Positions 12,602-14,049 of a stretch of DNA of 14,049 nt are shown one piece after another. Under the pieces are notes generated by a model. The model was not told the origin of the DNA, did not search any database, and saw only the letters and a program-made list of their open reading frames with translations. Source of the stretch: an uncultured Clostridium sp. (GTDB lineage Bacteria; Bacillota; Clostridia; Lachnospirales; Lachnospiraceae); NCBI GenBank assembly GCA_938036545.1, contig CALHQJ010000026.1, positions 1-14,049 on the forward strand, written 5' to 3'. Position 1 is the first letter of the stretch; the number at the start of each line of letters is the position of its first letter. Position numbers and translations under genes: made by a program.

Positions 12602-14032
12602 ATGGCTACAGTGGTAAAAAGTTTTGCAATACAAGGAATCGAAGGACATAACGTAGACATAGAGACAAAAATACTGGATGGCCAGCCTATGACCTCCATA
12701 ATCGGGATGGGTGATACAGCAGTAAAGGAGTCAGCGGACCGAATACAGTCAGCAATTGATGAAAGCGGATATGTATTTCCGAAAAAACGTGTAATTATAA
12801 GTCTGGCGCCAGGAGATGTGAAAAAGAGGGGGCCTCATTATGACCTGGCAATGGCAATAGGAGTCTTGCAGGAAGATAATAATATTGCAGCTAAGGATTT
12901 GCATCAGTATGCGTTCATCGGTGAGCTGTGTCTAGATGGCGGTCTACGAGCTTGCTGTGGTATTCTTCCGATGATTCTTGCTGCGAAACAATCAGGGATT
13001 AAAAAAGTCATTATACCGGAAGTAAATACGGAAGAGGCAAAATTGGTACAAGGAATTGAAATCTTGGGATTTTCAAAATTAACGGATGTGATTCGTTTTT
13101 TGGAAGGGAAAGAAAAATCTGAGGACAGAATTAAAAAATCCTGTGAAAACACACAAAGAAAAGATATGATGTTTGATTTTAAGGACGTGAAGGGACAAAA
13201 AGAAATTATTGAGGCATCGCTTTTGGCAGCAGCAGGCGGACATAATATGCTTATGATTGGGGAACCGGGGTGCGGAAAGACTATGATAGCCCAAAGAATC
13301 CCAACGATTCTTCCAGAAATGACGGAAGAAGAATGTCTGGAGGTCACAAAGATTTATAGTATTTCAGGATTACTGCCGGCAGGTCATAGTTTAATAAGGA
13401 ACCGACCGTTCCGGGCACCACATCATAATGCCTCATTGAATTCTTTAATTGGCGGAGGTGTAAATGCAATGCCAGGAGAAGTATCACTCGCACATAATGG
13501 GGTATTATTCTTAGATGAACTGGCAGAATTCTCAAGAAGAACACTAGATGCTTTGCGGCAGCCAATAGAAGATAAAAAGGTTTCTGTAGCAAGAGTAAAT
13601 GGAACGCACACATATCCGGCTGGTTTTATGTTTGTCACAGCTATGAATCCATGCCCGTGTGGATATTATCCAAGTTCGAAGTGTCGATGTACAGATTATG
13701 AAATAATCAAGTACCGGGGGAAAATATCAGGGCCTGTCATGGATCGAATTGACATTCGAAAGGAAGTGCATCCAGTTGGATTTTTTGATATAGAAAAACA
13801 AAATGCATCCTATTCTTCAAAGGAATTGCGAAAGAAGGTAGTGGCAGCAAGAAACATTCAATATCATAGATATAAAAATGAAGAAGGAATTAACTGCAAT
13901 GCTCAAATGACAACATCCTTAATCCAAAAATACTGTGAATTAGATGCAGAAAGTATGAAAGCATTAAAAGAAACTAGTGTGCTGACATATTTATATTTAG
14001 CATTACTGCCACTTACACGGAAGTGGCAGTAA
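12602..14032 (+). CDS. comM: ComM/YifB-like AAA ATPase, C-terminus lost
   Basis: The 476-aa product matches the ComM/YifB (Mg-chelatase-like) AAA+ family, whose ComM member is a helicase acting in natural transformation. Visible parts: N-terminal domain with GMGDTAVKESADRI and SLAPGDVKK; Walker A GEPGCGKT (220-227); RAPHHNASLNSLIGGG; Walker B VLFLDE (301-306); a zinc-type Cys cluster NPCPCGYY..KCRC (Cys351, 353, 361, 363); and DRIDI with the Arg finger near 382. Family proteins end with a helical segment containing LSARAY..ILKVARTIADL and about 50 more residues. Here homology stops after MKALKE (about 13970) and the frame continues as unrelated VLTYLYLALLPLTRKWQ to a stop in a hairpin. I prefer ATG 12602 because it aligns with family starts (MATVVKS); ATG 12587 is also possible. 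Both have AGGA-type sites too close for ideal spacing. Probably a non-functional or accessory copy. Confidence 0.78.
   Translation: MATVVKSFAIQGIEGHNVDIETKILDGQPMTSIIGMGDTAVKESADRIQSAIDESGYVFPKKRVIISLAPGDVKKRGPHYDLAMAIGVLQEDNNIAAKDLHQYAFIGELCLDGGLRACCGILPMILAAKQSGIKKVIIPEVNTEEAKLVQGIEILGFSKLTDVIRFLEGKEKSEDRIKKSCENTQRKDMMFDFKDVKGQKEIIEASLLAAAGGHNMLMIGEPGCGKTMIAQRIPTILPEMTEEECLEVTKIYSISGLLPAGHSLIRNRPFRAPHHNASLNSLIGGGVNAMPGEVSLAHNGVLFLDELAEFSRRTLDALRQPIEDKKVSVARVNGTHTYPAGFMFVTAMNPCPCGYYPSSKCRCTDYEIIKYRGKISGPVMDRIDIRKEVHPVGFFDIEKQNASYSSKELRKKVVAARNIQYHRYKNEEGINCNAQMTTSLIQKYCELDAESMKALKETSVLTYLYLALLPLTRKWQ
14003..14032. repeat. Perfect 12-bp inverted repeat at the ComM break
   Basis: TTACTGCCACTT (14003-14014) and AAGTGGCAGTAA (14021-14032) are perfect inverted repeats around a 6-nt loop. 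The right arm contains the stop codon of the truncated ComM-like frame. It is followed by AAATTTGGG, not a T-tract, so it is not a typical terminator. It lies about 25 bp past the point where ComM homology ends and could be the subterminal hairpin of an inserted element that continues beyond the window. Confidence 0.55.
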
Positions 14033-14049
14033 ATTTGGGATATAGCGAA

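Noticed and set aside
12904..13347. Minus-strand open frame of 147 aa inside the ComM-like gene
   Set aside because: It is antisense to conserved AAA ATPase motifs, its composition is Ser/Phe-rich as expected for the reverse complement of coding DNA, and it has no promoter or ribosome binding site.

Overview
The window looks like chromosomal DNA from a gut-type Firmicute, most likely a Lachnospiraceae-like clostridium. The support is strong AGGAGG-type ribosome binding sites, tightly packed genes on one strand, a YesM/YesN-style sensor kinase and AraC-type response regulator pair, a Gram-positive lipoprotein signal, and protein sequence style. No rRNA or marker gene fixes the genus, so this placement is inference.

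Layout. (1) 1-962: an unrecognised 256-aa gene, possibly a fragment, closed by a clear intrinsic terminator. (2) 963-1347: an AT-rich control region with an extended -10 promoter, preceded by a direct repeat that could bind the AraC-type regulator. (3) 1348-12034: one co-directional set of nine genes: substrate-binding lipoprotein, two permeases, two ATPases, a Cys-type sulfatase, a sensor histidine kinase, an AraC-type response regulator, and a second Cys-type sulfatase. (4) 12035-14049: a compositionally different piece with an inverted-repeat element, an orphan XRE regulator on its own promoter, and a ComM/YifB-like AAA ATPase whose C-terminus is replaced by unrelated sequence ending in a perfect hairpin.

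How it may work (inference). The kinase senses something outside the cell and the regulator activates the operon. The SsuABC/AtsRBC-like ABC importer brings in a small sulfate ester or related organosulfur compound. Two sulfatases that lack signal peptides cleave it in the cytoplasm. Both sulfatases need a formylglycine-generating maturase (anSME), which is not in this window.

The most interesting observation is that the two ATPases are degenerate in complementary ways. One has lost the H-loop histidine and a P-loop glycine. The other has lost the LSGGQ-type signature (it reads LSASM). In a head-to-tail heterodimer all these defects fall in the same ATP site, leaving one consensus and one degenerate site. 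That arrangement is well known in heterodimeric exporters but not expected in an SsuABC-type importer. The two permeases are also asymmetric in their EAA coupling motifs. A second point of note is a near-consensus promoter just before the first sulfatase whose predicted start lies inside that gene's Shine-Dalgarno sequence.
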